Origin: Proteobacteria bacterium UBA981
GTDB lineage: Bacteria; Pseudomonadota; Gammaproteobacteria; Ga0077536
Direction of reading: 5' to 3'
Assembly: GCA_002292285.1 (NCBI GenBank)
Contig: DBBP01000014.1
Coordinates: forward strand, 155,046 to 219,045
DNA length: 64,000 nucleotides
The notes below the pieces were generated by a model, which saw nothing but the letters and a program-made list of their open reading frames with translations, was not told the DNA's origin and searched no databases. Position numbers and translations under genes: made by a program. Shown here in pieces: positions 53,983 to 63,792 of this stretch. Position 1 is the stretch's first letter. Every line of letters begins with the position of its first letter.

Positions 53983-54834
53983 TCAGCTGTGGAAGCCGGG
54001 CGGGAGCGGCTCGTTGTCGAGCCAACCGCCGCCGTCGTTTAACAGATGGGTAGGCCGTTCGTCGATGTAACTCAAATGATGGACCAGCGTGCCGCTCTGT
54101 TCATCCCAAAACAGCAGCGTGGCTGCAGCTGGGTCCATGACCGTGGCAAGGCGCCGCAAGGGCGGTAAATCCAGAGCGAGCTGTTGCGCAGTGGAGGGGC
54201 ACACCGACGCGACCGTGCCCGCGAAGCGCGTGATAACCGGTCGATGCAGATGCCCCGCAATCACCTGGTGTACCTGCTTATGGCAACTCAATACCTGCTC
54301 GAACTTGGCAACGCTATCGGGTTCGAGCCCCATCTCGTCCATGAGCTGGTGACCGACACGAAATGGCGGGTGGTGCATGAACACCACGGTTGGTCGCGCC
54401 GGCGATTCCTGCAGGCGGGCGCCCAGCCACTCCAGCCGTTCCCGGCATAGCGCGCCGCCATGTTCACCCACGACGTGGGTGTCGAGCCCAATGAGACGGA
54501 CTGGCCAGTCTTCTACGGTGTAGTGGAGGAATCCGTCGCGCGGTAAATATCCGTCGTTGGCGAAAGCTCGCCGCAGTTCTTCTCGGTTGTCGTGATTGCC
54601 GGGAATCACGTAGAGCGGTGGTTTTAAGTCCGACAAAATCTCGCGCAGGCGCCCGTACTCTTGTGCCGTCCCTTCGTCTACCGTGTCGCCCGTAAGCAGG
54701 ACGACATCTGGCTGTCGCTCGAGACCATTCAGATGTTCTACGGCGCGCTCCAGGTGCGCCGCGGTGGCGTAATTGCGATCGAGCTTGCCGCCTGGCATTT
54801 GCACGTGAGTATCAGAGATTTGGGCTATCAGCAT
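53983..54834 (-). CDS. cpdA: Calcineurin-like phosphodiesterase (CpdA/Icc type)
   Basis: A 283-residue metallophosphoesterase from ATG 54834 (ATG 54855 adds 7 residues; the longer frame is unsupported). All five family motifs are present: ISDTHV (D-x-H), LTGDTVDEG, PGNHDNR, MHHPPF and GHLHRP, matching 3',5'-cyclic nucleotide phosphodiesterases of the CpdA type and thus cAMP breakdown. Gammaproteobacterial CpdA is usually about 275 residues. Related glycerophosphodiesterases share the motifs, so specificity is moderately certain. Confidence 0.82.
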   Translation of the reverse strand: MLIAQISDTHVQMPGGKLDRNYATAAHLERAVEHLNGLERQPDVVLLTGDTVDEGTAQEYGRLREILSDLKPPLYVIPGNHDNREELRRAFANDGYLPRDGFLHYTVEDWPVRLIGLDTHVVGEHGGALCRERLEWLGARLQESPARPTVVFMHHPPFRVGHQLMDEMGLEPDSVAKFEQVLSCHKQVHQVIAGHLHRPVITRFAGTVASVCPSTAQQLALDLPPLRRLATVMDPAAATLLFWDEQSGTLVHHLSYIDERPTHLLNDGGGWLDNEPLPPGFHS

Positions 54835-55308
54835 GATTCCGTCTGCGTGAGTCATCAAAACGCGGTCGCGCGAACGGGCAAGGTTAGCATGCAGCAGAGC
54901 TTTTTCCGCCGCGTGCTTGTTGTCCGGTAAGCGCGGCGCAAGCAGGATTTGTGGGCAGATTTCTGCCTTTCGATGTGCACGCCGACAATGCCTGTATGGA
55001 GACCGTCCGCATTTTTCGCAGATTACCAGTTGTCGCAACTCGCGCCGCGCCGCAGGTCTTTTCTACACCGGCCTGAGAGAACTCGCCGCGATATCTGGAG
55101 GACGGAGCAAGGCAAGGTTTGTCCGTGCTTGCTCTGCGTCATTTGCCGACTTACGATAAATGAATACCCTCTGGTATCAGATGCTCGATTGTTCGCTCGG
55201 TGAACGAACACCAGCGGCCCGCGGCCACTCGATTTGCACGACGGCGCATGGCGAACCGTTCGTTGTGATTCAGACGTTGTCAGACAGTCATCAAGGAGAC
55301 GCAGAAGG

Positions 55309-58050
55309 ATGTCGCAAATCATCCAGTTCGACGAAGCGGGCTCACTGGACCTCGACATCGTCGGCGGCAAGTCCGCGAGCCTCGCGCGGCTCTCTCAAGC
55401 CGACTTCCCGGTTCCGCCCGGCTTCACGATCACCACCGAAGCGTATGCGGCGTTTCTTGGCGAAAACGGCTTGGCCGACAAGATTGCAGCGATCGCGAAA
55501 GACTTGGCCTATGACGATTTCGACGATCTCGAACGAAAAACCGAAGAGATTCGAACGGTCATCGAAAGTGGACTCTTACCCGCGGGCCTTGAAGCGAGTA
55601 TCGAGAAGTACTACCGAACGCTGGGTGACGAAGTCCGTGTAGCCGTGCGTTCCTCGGCCACGGCGGAGGATCTTCCGGAAGCGTCCTTTGCCGGACAACA
55701 CGATACCTACCTCGACATCCAAACCGTTGCCAGGATTGCGGACGCGACGAAACGCTGCTGGGCTTCTATGTGGACAGCCCGCGCGACGTCGTATCGTAAG
55801 ACGCAAAACATCGACCATTTCGATGTCGGCGTGGCGGTGGTGATCCAGCAGATGGTCGATTCCGACGTGGCGGGCGTGGTGTTCACCGCTAATCCACTAA
55901 CCACCGCGACCGATGAGACGGTCATCAATGCAAGTTGGGGCCTTGGTGAGGCGATCGTTGCTTCGCTCGTGACGCCCGACTCCTTCATCATCAAGCACGA
56001 CACCCTGCGTGTGCGGGAGAAAACACTTGGCACGAAGCAGGTCAAAACGGTGCGCAATCCCGAGACCGGAATTGGCACACTTGAGATTGAAGTAGCCAAG
56101 GCAGACCAGGAGCGCTTTTGTCTCACCGACAGGCAGGTCGCAGAACTCGCCGAGCTCTGCACTCGGGTCATGGACTACTACGGGGGCTTCCCACAAGACC
56201 TCGAATTTGGCATCGCCGGCGAGCGTATTTACTTGCTCCAATCGCGACCGATCACGGGCGTCGAATTCACCTGGGACGAAGAGCTCAACTACTGGCACAT
56301 TATCCCCGAAGGTGAGGATCTGGTGCTGACACGCAGCATGTCTGACGAGGTCTGGCACGGTGCGATAACGCCGCTGTTCTACACAACCCGCGGCAAAATG
56401 CTCCACGACGCCCACGCAGCGACGCATAAGATGTGGGGGCTGAAATCGCAGAATTACCGCTACTACAAACCATGGAAAGCGGGCGCTTATTACGATGTCC
56501 GGGTCGAAGCTTCCGACGTGACGCACATGTGCCCACCGCCGATGCGCCACATGGTGATTCAGCACGTGGCGCCCCCGGATCGACAAAGCGTTCTCGACGC
56601 GCCTTTCAGTTATTTCGCCCTTGCCTGGCGAATTTTCCGCAACGGCAGATTGTTTCCCGAATACGGGATGTACGGCTGGATCAAGATGCTCAAGCACTAC
56701 GTCTATGAACGTGTGGATGAGGCACGTGGTCTGCCTGATGAGGCATTGCAGAAGCTTTCAGACGCGGATCTCATTAGTTACACAATCGAGCGGGTCAAGT
56801 TCGAGCATCAATACATCATCGATGTCTGGAATGGTTTTTTCTTCAACATGCGATTGATGATGCTGACTCTCGCCTACATGGTGCAGAAGTGGTACGACGG
56901 TGATAACCCGATGGCGGGAACCGATTTGCTTACGGGCGCTGAGAGGCGCAGCGCTACGGTCATCGAGAACGGCACGCTGTGGGATCTATCGAAACGGATC
57001 CGTGAGTCGCAACAGCTGCAGAAGGACTTCGACGAGCACCAAGACGGTGATTTTCTGCGCGCGCTCGAACAACACGACGAGGGGCGGGCCTGGCTTGAAA
57101 CGTACAACACCTTCCTTGAGAAAAGTGGCCATCGTGGTCACGCCGACCGTGATTTTTATTTCAAGCGTCGGGCGGAAGATCCGGCGCTCGACTATCGGGC
57201 CTTCCGATCATTTCTGACCGTCGACGAATCCCACGATCCCGAGCTGATGGAAGACAAAAGCAACGCGCGGCGCGAGGCAGCCTATATCGATGTGCTGGAA
57301 AGCATCCGACGCAAACCTTTCGGCTTTTTGAAGGCGAGGGCGTTCAGGCATGTCTACGCTTATGTCCAAACCATGCTGTGGCTGCGCGACGACCATCGTG
57401 ATTATGTGGACATCGCTACTTTCACTTACAAACGCTGCCTTCTCGAGATTAACCGCCGATTGATGGCGCGTGGCATGTTTGAAACCGACCGCGATTTTTG
57501 GTTTCTGGTCGAGCGGGATATTTATCGTTTGCTTGAAGGGGCGGAGCTGACACCCTTGATGAAGGCCAAGATCGCGGCGCGCATGGCAGCCTTCGACTTT
57601 GCCGACCGGCGTGAGGCGGACCCGCCGATGTATATGCAGAACAATCTGCCCATCTCCTTCGATGAAGCAACTGGCGATGGCCTGCAGGGTGTGGGTATGA
57701 GTAAGGGCGTGATTACTGGCCCGGCGCGTATCATAAAGGAGCTGCAGGATATTGGCCGTGTGCAGCAAGGCGACATCATGATCGTGTTTGCGACCGATCC
57801 CGGATGGACTCCCGTCTTTCTCGTGATAAGTGGCCTCGTCATAGAGACCGGTGGTCTCCTGTCGCATGGGGCATCCATCTCGCGCGAGTACGGGATTCCG
57901 GCGGTACAACTGCCCGGCGCAATGCAGCGTATTCCCGACGGGGCGACGATCACAATCGATGGCACCTCAGGTGCTATTCAGATCGACGAGGATGGGCAGC
58001 ACAATGAGACCGAAGAAGAGGCCGCGAGTGATGTCGGGGTCGAAGAATGA
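55309..58050 (+). CDS. PEP synthase / rifampicin phosphotransferase-like enzyme
   Basis: A 913-residue three-domain enzyme from ATG 55309, with AAGGAG 10 bases upstream. Residues 1 to about 320 are an ATP-grasp PPDK_N domain (VGGKSASLARL, RSSATAEDLPEASFAGQ, VVFTANPLT). Residues about 325-800 are a helical middle domain with EKSGHRGHADRDFY, like the substrate domain of rifampicin phosphotransferase. The C-terminal swivelling domain has the catalytic His853 in GGLLSHGASISREYGIPAV. There is no PEP/pyruvate-binding TIM barrel, so it is an antibiotic-phosphotransferase-type enzyme: ATP plus substrate gives a phosphorylated substrate, AMP and phosphate. The substrate may be an alcohol or enol of the local catabolism. 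The last 20 residues are acidic. Confidence 0.85.
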   Translation: MSQIIQFDEAGSLDLDIVGGKSASLARLSQADFPVPPGFTITTEAYAAFLGENGLADKIAAIAKDLAYDDFDDLERKTEEIRTVIESGLLPAGLEASIEKYYRTLGDEVRVAVRSSATAEDLPEASFAGQHDTYLDIQTVARIADATKRCWASMWTARATSYRKTQNIDHFDVGVAVVIQQMVDSDVAGVVFTANPLTTATDETVINASWGLGEAIVASLVTPDSFIIKHDTLRVREKTLGTKQVKTVRNPETGIGTLEIEVAKADQERFCLTDRQVAELAELCTRVMDYYGGFPQDLEFGIAGERIYLLQSRPITGVEFTWDEELNYWHIIPEGEDLVLTRSMSDEVWHGAITPLFYTTRGKMLHDAHAATHKMWGLKSQNYRYYKPWKAGAYYDVRVEASDVTHMCPPPMRHMVIQHVAPPDRQSVLDAPFSYFALAWRIFRNGRLFPEYGMYGWIKMLKHYVYERVDEARGLPDEALQKLSDADLISYTIERVKFEHQYIIDVWNGFFFNMRLMMLTLAYMVQKWYDGDNPMAGTDLLTGAERRSATVIENGTLWDLSKRIRESQQLQKDFDEHQDGDFLRALEQHDEGRAWLETYNTFLEKSGHRGHADRDFYFKRRAEDPALDYRAFRSFLTVDESHDPELMEDKSNARREAAYIDVLESIRRKPFGFLKARAFRHVYAYVQTMLWLRDDHRDYVDIATFTYKRCLLEINRRLMARGMFETDRDFWFLVERDIYRLLEGAELTPLMKAKIAARMAAFDFADRREADPPMYMQNNLPISFDEATGDGLQGVGMSKGVITGPARIIKELQDIGRVQQGDIMIVFATDPGWTPVFLVISGLVIETGGLLSHGASISREYGIPAVQLPGAMQRIPDGATITIDGTSGAIQIDEDGQHNETEEEAASDVGVEE

Positions 58051-58221
58051 ATGTTGAATTCAGTTAGCAAAAGCGGCTGCATTTTTCTATGCCACCATCA
58101 CGCAAGCGCGACTAGCAGTGTGGCACTTGCCGGCACCTGTGAGCGATCATCAGGGGTCAAACATCACGACAATACGAATCCACGCGACTGGCAACGACCG
58201 ATCCAATAAAAGGAGATAACC

Positions 58222-58791
58222 ATGGCCATCTCAACCGACGTCTACACTTACGCTTGGCTGCAGAACAATACTTCCGATGATCTTGTCGAACTCTGGCGCG
58301 AACTCGATGCGCCGACTCTCGAGGAAATGAACGGAGAGTACGAGGGCACGATGATTTACCCGAAATCGGTTGAGCATGCTCGCATTCGCAAAACTGAAGG
58401 TCCGGGCGAGTGGTTCGGCAAGGCCTTCGCTCCCGAGCCGACCGGAAAGTACCCCGGCCAGGGCTATAACATGTGGTTTATGCCAAACGGTCTGGTCCGC
58501 ACCATGCGTTTTGCGGGTGAAGTTAATGACTCGTTGATCGATGGTCGCCCATCATTAATGGGCTACTACGCTGCGTTTCTTAGCCACAACAAAGACAACG
58601 GCATGACGAATGAAGTGCGCAAGCTTCGTGATGGCTTGTTCGTCGGCATCATCAGCACTGCCGTGGACCACGCTTATTGGGGACCGGTCGAAGCGCACAG
58701 CGGGCGCGGCCACCCGCACGCATTTCTATTACGGGGCCCAATTGCGCCGTGGCGTGGCGTTGATGATTTGAAGGTAGATTCAGCAGTCTAG
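58222..58791 (+). CDS. Protein of unknown function after the PEP-synthase-like gene
   Basis: A 189-residue protein without cysteine or signal peptide. A strong ribosome-binding site AAAAGGAGA lies 5 bases before the ATG, and the coding pattern is regular, so it is real. A segment LEEMNGEYEGTMIYP followed by GEWFGKAF recalls GXWXG/DUF4334-like proteins, but the match is weak. Proximity (170 bp) to the rifampicin-phosphotransferase-like gene suggests a shared pathway. I assign no function. Confidence 0.65.
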   Translation: MAISTDVYTYAWLQNNTSDDLVELWRELDAPTLEEMNGEYEGTMIYPKSVEHARIRKTEGPGEWFGKAFAPEPTGKYPGQGYNMWFMPNGLVRTMRFAGEVNDSLIDGRPSLMGYYAAFLSHNKDNGMTNEVRKLRDGLFVGIISTAVDHAYWGPVEAHSGRGHPHAFLLRGPIAPWRGVDDLKVDSAV

Positions 58792-58923
58792 CGCTGACGA
58801 GAAGGAATACGTTGGGCCGTACGGGCCGCCCGGGATGAGGGATTATCCTGGGCAAGATTTCCCTCGGTATGATGCGCCCATTGCCCGGCTCAGTACCAAG
58901 TCCCCATGCTCGACGGGCGCGGT

Positions 58924-59736
58924 CTAGCCCGGTAGCTTCCCGCCTGGGTTTGTGACACCCGTACAATAAGCATCCCTCCACGGCCCCAAACGTTCGTCTG
59001 CATCGTCCCAGTCACCGGCATCTTCGACATTGCGGTACATGGTGAATGGACGCAGTTGTTGATGATGAAATTCGAGCTGCTCGTCAGTACGGTATTTTTC
59101 TCCTTCATAGCCATTCCAGTGGATGACCTGATCGAGCGGCCGCCGGAAACGTTGCCCGATATCCTTGGCTGGATAGCCAATCGGAATCGTGCCGTACGCA
59201 CGCATGAATTTGGGGTATCCGAGTAAGTCCGAGAGCGCAGAACTCGTGGTTGCTTCGCCGCCCCCGGAGAGCCATGCCGAAGTCAGGCCGCAAGCTGTGA
59301 CAGCGAGTTGAATGTTCTGGATGGCGGCGCCGAGCGACGAAAAGAAAATATTCTCGTTATTCTCCGCATACTCTTGCTCGCTGGCTTCCGTCACGCCGTG
59401 CGGGAAGTTTACTTTCCAGCGTGGGTCACCGAGGACAATCACAATCGCCACGGTGTTATTCAAATAGGTTTTGTAAACGGCAGGAAAACCCTGGGCGAAT
59501 TCTTTAAGCCGCTCAGCCTGTCGCATAAACACCCCGATAACTTCGTCGCGCAGCGCGCTGTCTTCAATAACGACGAAGTCCCACGGTTGCACATTCGCGC
59601 CACTCGGCGCCCAGCGCCCCGCCTCGGCAATCTTCGCCAAGGTCTCGCGTGAGACTGAACGACCGGGTTCGAATTTGCGCACACTGCGTCGCTGTCTAAT
59701 GATGCTGATCAGGTTGTCGTAATCGCCTTCTCTCAT
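58924..59736 (-). CDS. Nitroreductase family protein
   Basis: A 270-residue FMN protein with IRQRRSVRKFEPG at the N-terminus (Arg residues for FMN phosphate), AGRWAPSGANVQPWDFVV, LGAAIQNIQLAVTACGLTS and IPIGYPAKD, all typical of the nitroreductase fold (usual length about 200-220). The extra 50 residues are at the C-terminus (Trp/Tyr-rich). Reduces nitro groups, quinones or ene bonds with NAD(P)H. It is followed on the same strand by a second family member. Confidence 0.88.
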   Translation of the reverse strand: MREGDYDNLISIIRQRRSVRKFEPGRSVSRETLAKIAEAGRWAPSGANVQPWDFVVIEDSALRDEVIGVFMRQAERLKEFAQGFPAVYKTYLNNTVAIVIVLGDPRWKVNFPHGVTEASEQEYAENNENIFFSSLGAAIQNIQLAVTACGLTSAWLSGGGEATTSSALSDLLGYPKFMRAYGTIPIGYPAKDIGQRFRRPLDQVIHWNGYEGEKYRTDEQLEFHHQQLRPFTMYRNVEDAGDWDDADERLGPWRDAYCTGVTNPGGKLPG

Positions 59737-59989
59737 AATCGGAACCTGCGTTCGCCTGCAATGGGTGAGGGCGCGCTACCTCGGGGAATTTTCACGCGAT
59801 GAAGCTCGGGTTATACAGTTAGGGGCGAACACGCATCGGCGTCGCCCACCGTCCGCGAGTCGGTTCGGATCCGAATTGGTCATCATCAGCGCAGACGCCC
59901 GCACGCCGCGTCGTGGTCGCTGGTTACGCGCTGATCAGCAACGACCGGACACGCACAGCGACACCGACGAGCGAACTCGGCACCCGAAC

Positions 59990-60610
59990 CTAACGCGTAG
60001 CGGCCCAGCTGTCGAAGTAAGTCCGCTCGGCCCCCGGGATGCGTTTACCAGGCTTAAAGTCCTCACCTGTGTAGTAAGCGACCGGCAACAGAGCACCTTG
60101 CGTCATGTTATCCGGGATACCCAACAGCTCAGCAATTTCTTTCTCGTAAGCCAAGTGCAGTGTCGTCCAGGCGGCCCCAATGCCGCGTGAGCGGAGCGCG
60201 AGCATGAGGGACCACGTCGCCGGCAGTACCGATCCGTAGCGGGCGGCTTGCATCATCGCGCCGCCGGTTTCGACCCGTCCTTCGGTGCATGTGATGATTT
60301 GCATCGGCACCTCTGCAAAGTGGTCTGCGAGATGGGCAGCCGAATCATAGATCCTGGTCGCGTAATCTTCTTTGCGAGCTTCCAGATAGGCCGCGAAACT
60401 TTTCCGGTAGTAAGCGGCGATGGCCGCGCGCTTCGCCGTATCCGTCACAACCAGGAAGTGATAAGAACCGCGGTTCCCACCGTCCGGCGCCTGAATCGCA
60501 AGATCAATACATTCCTGGACAACCTTGAGATCGACCGGTCGTGTGAGATCGAGACGTTTGCGCACTGAGCGCGTTGTAGTTAGCAGGTGGTCGATTGAGG
60601 CTAGGTCCAT
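59990..60610 (-). CDS. Nitroreductase family protein
   Basis: A 206-residue enzyme from ATG 60610 with GGGAGAAG upstream (the ATG 24 bases earlier, at 60634, is less suited). It has TTTRSVRKRLDLTRPV at the N-terminus, APDGGNRGSYHFLVV in place of the usual APSGGNxQPW, and LMLALRSRGIGAAWTTLH. Usual nitroreductase length. GNRGSYHF with Gly-Ser-Tyr instead of Pro-Trp resembles oxidoreductases of the BluB/FMN-dependent branch in part, but the substrate is unknown. It is only distantly similar to its neighbour at 58924. Confidence 0.85.
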   Translation of the reverse strand: MDLASIDHLLTTTRSVRKRLDLTRPVDLKVVQECIDLAIQAPDGGNRGSYHFLVVTDTAKRAAIAAYYRKSFAAYLEARKEDYATRIYDSAAHLADHFAEVPMQIITCTEGRVETGGAMMQAARYGSVLPATWSLMLALRSRGIGAAWTTLHLAYEKEIAELLGIPDNMTQGALLPVAYYTGEDFKPGKRIPGAERTYFDSWAATR

Positions 60611-60765
60611 TGTTTCTTCTCCCGTGGAAATCATTGATGGCCCATTGTACTTGTCGAGGAGGAGGTCGCATCCGGCAAATTCGTTACCGGTCCCGCTAAT
60701 TTCTCAAACTGCCGACGATGTCCAGCGGCCCTCGGGATCATGTCGTTTCTTTCCGCGCGCCGGAT

Positions 60766-61761
60766 TCAGGCACTTTCGGCGGATTCGATATCGAGGACCA
60801 CCTTGCCCTCTACCTTCCGCGTAGCGACATGCTCTATCGCCTCGCCGGCACGTTGTAGTGGGTAACGAGCGGAAATATGCGGATCAATTCTGCCTGCGAC
60901 ATACAAACGGCACAGCTCTTCCATATTGTCACGCGCCGCATCTTCGTTCGCGATAATCCAGTCACCCAGAAAGACCCCGAGTACGGATGACCGTTTGATG
61001 AGGATTAAATTGACAGGAATGGCAGGTACCCCACCGGCCGCGAATCCAATGACAAGAAATCGACCGCCCGGACGTAACGACCGAAACCCTGCCAGTCCTG
61101 TCTCAGCACCGACCGGGTCGTAGACCACATCAACACCCTGACCGCCGGTGATCTCTTTAACCCGCTCGCGTAGATCTTCTGTCGTGTAGTTGATGGTTTC
61201 GTCTGCGCCGTACTTCGTGCACAGCGCCAATTTCTCGGGGGTCGACGCGGCGGCGATAACTTTTGCGCCCATCGCTTTGGCCAACTCCACGGCGGTCAGG
61301 CCGACGCCGCCCGCCGCGCCCAGTACCAAAAGTGTTTCACCAGATGTGAGTTGAGCCCGGTCTTTCAAGGCGTGATAGGAGGTGCCATAGGTCACGCAAA
61401 AGCCGGCCGCCGTGTGGAATTCCATTTGCGGTGGAATAGCCCACGTGGTCGCGGTATCAATGGCCAGCTCCTGGGCAAACGCGCCAGCCGCCATCGGGTG
61501 CACCATCACGCGATCGCCCTCTTTGAACTGACTGACCTGCGATCCTAGCGCTTGAATGATTCCCGCCCCTTCAAGCCCCGGTGAGAAGGGAAACGGTGGT
61601 TTGAATTGGTACTTCCCTTGAATGATGAGTGAGTCTGCAAAGTTCACTCCGGCTGCCTTCATTGAGACCACCACCTGTCCGCGCTGTGCAGTTAACCGCG
61701 GCGCACCTTCATAAACCAGTTCGCGTGGCGCGCAATATTCATGACACAGCACTGCTTTCAT
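60766..61761 (-). CDS. NADPH:quinone oxidoreductase-like MDR protein
   Basis: A 331-residue zinc-free MDR enzyme from ATG 61761. It has MKAAGVNFADSLIIQGKYQ, FSPGLEGAGII, LVLGAAGGVGLTAVELAKAMGAKVIA-type nucleotide binding (GAAGGVG), AASTPEKLALCTKYGAD and GGQGVDVVYDPVG. No zinc ligands are present. Family enzymes reduce quinones or conjugated carbonyls, some acting on enoyl-CoA. It probably belongs to a flavin and redox cluster with the nitroreductases downstream. Confidence 0.88.
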   Translation of the reverse strand: MKAVLCHEYCAPRELVYEGAPRLTAQRGQVVVSMKAAGVNFADSLIIQGKYQFKPPFPFSPGLEGAGIIQALGSQVSQFKEGDRVMVHPMAAGAFAQELAIDTATTWAIPPQMEFHTAAGFCVTYGTSYHALKDRAQLTSGETLLVLGAAGGVGLTAVELAKAMGAKVIAAASTPEKLALCTKYGADETINYTTEDLRERVKEITGGQGVDVVYDPVGAETGLAGFRSLRPGGRFLVIGFAAGGVPAIPVNLILIKRSSVLGVFLGDWIIANEDAARDNMEELCRLYVAGRIDPHISARYPLQRAGEAIEHVATRKVEGKVVLDIESAESA

Positions 61762-62540
61762 CAATTTTTCTCAAGATAATTCCGGGCATTATCGTACTTG
61801 AAAAAATCGCAACGACGAACACGTCTCGCGACCGCTGGTTGTCTCGCGGGCGTAATTTCATGCGACTGTAATCAGGGCGTTGATCAATCAAGCCGAGAAG
61901 CTGACTGACGTGAAGCTCTCCAAGCCAGAATAATTATCGAATCCTCAACCGCGCCGGCCCAATACCTTTTCCATGCCTGCGACAAAGGAAACCAGGCGCG
62001 GATTGAGCTCGGGACACGTTTTCGAGCGGTGTGGGAAGCGCTAGGCCCGCACTCAGGCACGAACAACTCCTGCCAATTCTCACGACCCGTTCGCCAAATC
62101 GGTAACAGTCGCCTAGCCAGTGAACTAAGCGCGTGGCATTTCACTTGTTTTCCCAAGGCTAATGACTTAAAGCCAGAGACGTCTCAGATATGCTGGTCAA
62201 CTCGTGCGGGTTGCCGGGCCGCCGGCCAGAGCCACGCGCTGCGGCCCAGTCGCAACAAGTACTCCCCACTATATATAGGTGATATCTTGCATCGGTCTTC
62301 CGATTCATCTGAGAAACAGCCGACTCCTTTCCTAACGTCGAAGAGCGCCGGTGGCCTGAAGTCGCCTGCGGCGAACAAAGCGCAGCGCAGTTGGTCATAT
62401 TGGTCATGGCCGGATGATTCGACTGGCGGATGAATCTGACAAGACGGCTAACCACGCTCGCTGGCGTGAATTCGGGCTGTCGGCAGAACGACTAATACGG
62501 AACATCCCCAAGGTCTGAGGTTATTGCAGGTACGTTTTAG
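61762..62540. other. 779-bp region without a recognised gene
   Basis: Short frames occur on both strands, the longest a 134-codon plus-strand frame at 62029-62433, but none shows a family motif or a supported start. The region has lower coding character than its surroundings. It separates the redox cluster from the dTDP-glucose dehydratase and may mark the edge of an accessory segment that ends in the IS element. Confidence 0.4.
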
Positions 62541-63518
62541 ATGCGGATATTAGTTACGGGCGGTTGCGGTTTTGTTGGTTCAAACTTTGTGCGCCTTGCG
62601 CTATCGCTTCGTCCAGAGTGGCAGATCGTGAATCTCGACAATCTATCCTACTCGGGTAATTTGGAAAATTTGCGGGATGTCGAATCTGATCCTCGTTACC
62701 GATTCGTACACGGCGACATCAACGATTACGCGCTAGACATGGAAACGATTGGGCAATGCGATAGCGTGGTGCACTTTGCTGCAGAAAGCCACGTCGATCG
62801 TTCAATCTATAACCCGCGGCGGTTCATTGAAACGAATGTCCTTGGGACGCAAACTCTGCTGGAGTGTTCACGACGTTCGGGCGGGAAGCGATTCGTCCAC
62901 GTCAGCACGGATGAGGTTTACGGATCGTTGCCATTAGAGCGACCCGAGTTGCGCTTTACAGAAGAATCGCCGATTACAGGAAATAGCCCGTATGCCGCAA
63001 GCAAGGCGGCAAGTGATCTAATCGCTCTGAGCTACCATAGAACGTTCGAGTTGAATGTCAGCGTTACCCGATGTTCAAACAATTTCGGCGCTTTCCAGTA
63101 TCCGGAGAAAGTCATTCCATTGTTTGTTACAAACTTAATCGACGACAAGACAGTGCCGTTGTACGGCGACGGGAAGAATATTCGTGATTGGCTGCATGTC
63201 GAGGATCACTGCGAAGCATTGATTGCGGTGTTGGAGTGCGGCGTCGCTGGAAGGGTCTACAACATTGGTGGCGACAATGAACGTTCCAACCTCGAGCTTA
63301 CGCATTCTATTCTCGACATCCTGGGCAAGACCAGAGACCGGATCCAACCCGTCACCGATCGGCCGGGCCACGATCGACGCTATGCGATCGACGCGTCGCG
63401 CATCTCAGATGAACTGGGCTGGCTACCGACCCGTTCGGCTTGGCCGGAGGCGCTGGCGAACACAGTGAAGTGGTATACCGAGCACGAGAAGTGGTGGCGG
63501 CGGCTGAAAGTGAAGTGA
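62541..63518 (+). CDS. rfbB: dTDP-glucose 4,6-dehydratase
   Basis: A 325-residue extended SDR with GGCGFVG (7-13), HFAAESHVDRSI, the active-site triad Thr123-Asp124-Glu125 in STDEVYG, Tyr151 and Lys155 in SPYAASKAASD, and a C-terminal DRPGHDRRYAIDASRI. These are diagnostic for RmlB/RfbB. It converts dTDP-glucose to the 4-keto-6-deoxy sugar, the branch point to rhamnose and related surface sugars. It is about 30 residues shorter than E. coli RfbB. rfbA, rfbC or rfbD are not visible; a polysaccharide locus might continue beyond the IS. Confidence 0.92.
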   Translation: MRILVTGGCGFVGSNFVRLALSLRPEWQIVNLDNLSYSGNLENLRDVESDPRYRFVHGDINDYALDMETIGQCDSVVHFAAESHVDRSIYNPRRFIETNVLGTQTLLECSRRSGGKRFVHVSTDEVYGSLPLERPELRFTEESPITGNSPYAASKAASDLIALSYHRTFELNVSVTRCSNNFGAFQYPEKVIPLFVTNLIDDKTVPLYGDGKNIRDWLHVEDHCEALIAVLECGVAGRVYNIGGDNERSNLELTHSILDILGKTRDRIQPVTDRPGHDRRYAIDASRISDELGWLPTRSAWPEALANTVKWYTEHEKWWRRLKVK

Positions 63519-63652
63519 TACGACGCTACGAGCAGCGCTAGCGAGCATGTTTTCTGCTGCGCTTCTGTCGTAATTCGAGCGCTCTGCCGACCGAAACGCA
63601 CGTCCAGCCACGGGCCGGGCCAGCTCGGCTAATAATTGGTGTGGTAGCATCG

Positions 63653-63674
63653 CGGCGCACGCTGACGTGCGCCG
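63653..63674. repeat. 8-bp inverted repeat between rfbB and the IS element
   Basis: CGGCGCAC-GCTGAC-GTGCGCCG is a perfect 8-bp hairpin with a 6-base loop. No T tract follows, so a classic terminator is not supported. The 274 bp from rfbB to the IS hold no gene that I can support. Confidence 0.5.
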
Positions 63675-63792
63675 AGCATCATATAAGTGTTGTCGGGAAA
63701 TCTGGGACAGACCAACTCCTGCATCACGACCGTAGAGCACCAGAAATACCTAACTATCTTTTTCGGGCCGTTCGATAGTTCCTACGGTTTAG

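Noticed and set aside
5086..58081. A shared 15-bp sequence GCAAAAGCGGCTGCA at 5086-5100 and 58067-58081
   Set aside because: With about two billion position pairs in 64 kb, a few 15-bp matches are expected by chance; no larger repeat surrounds them.
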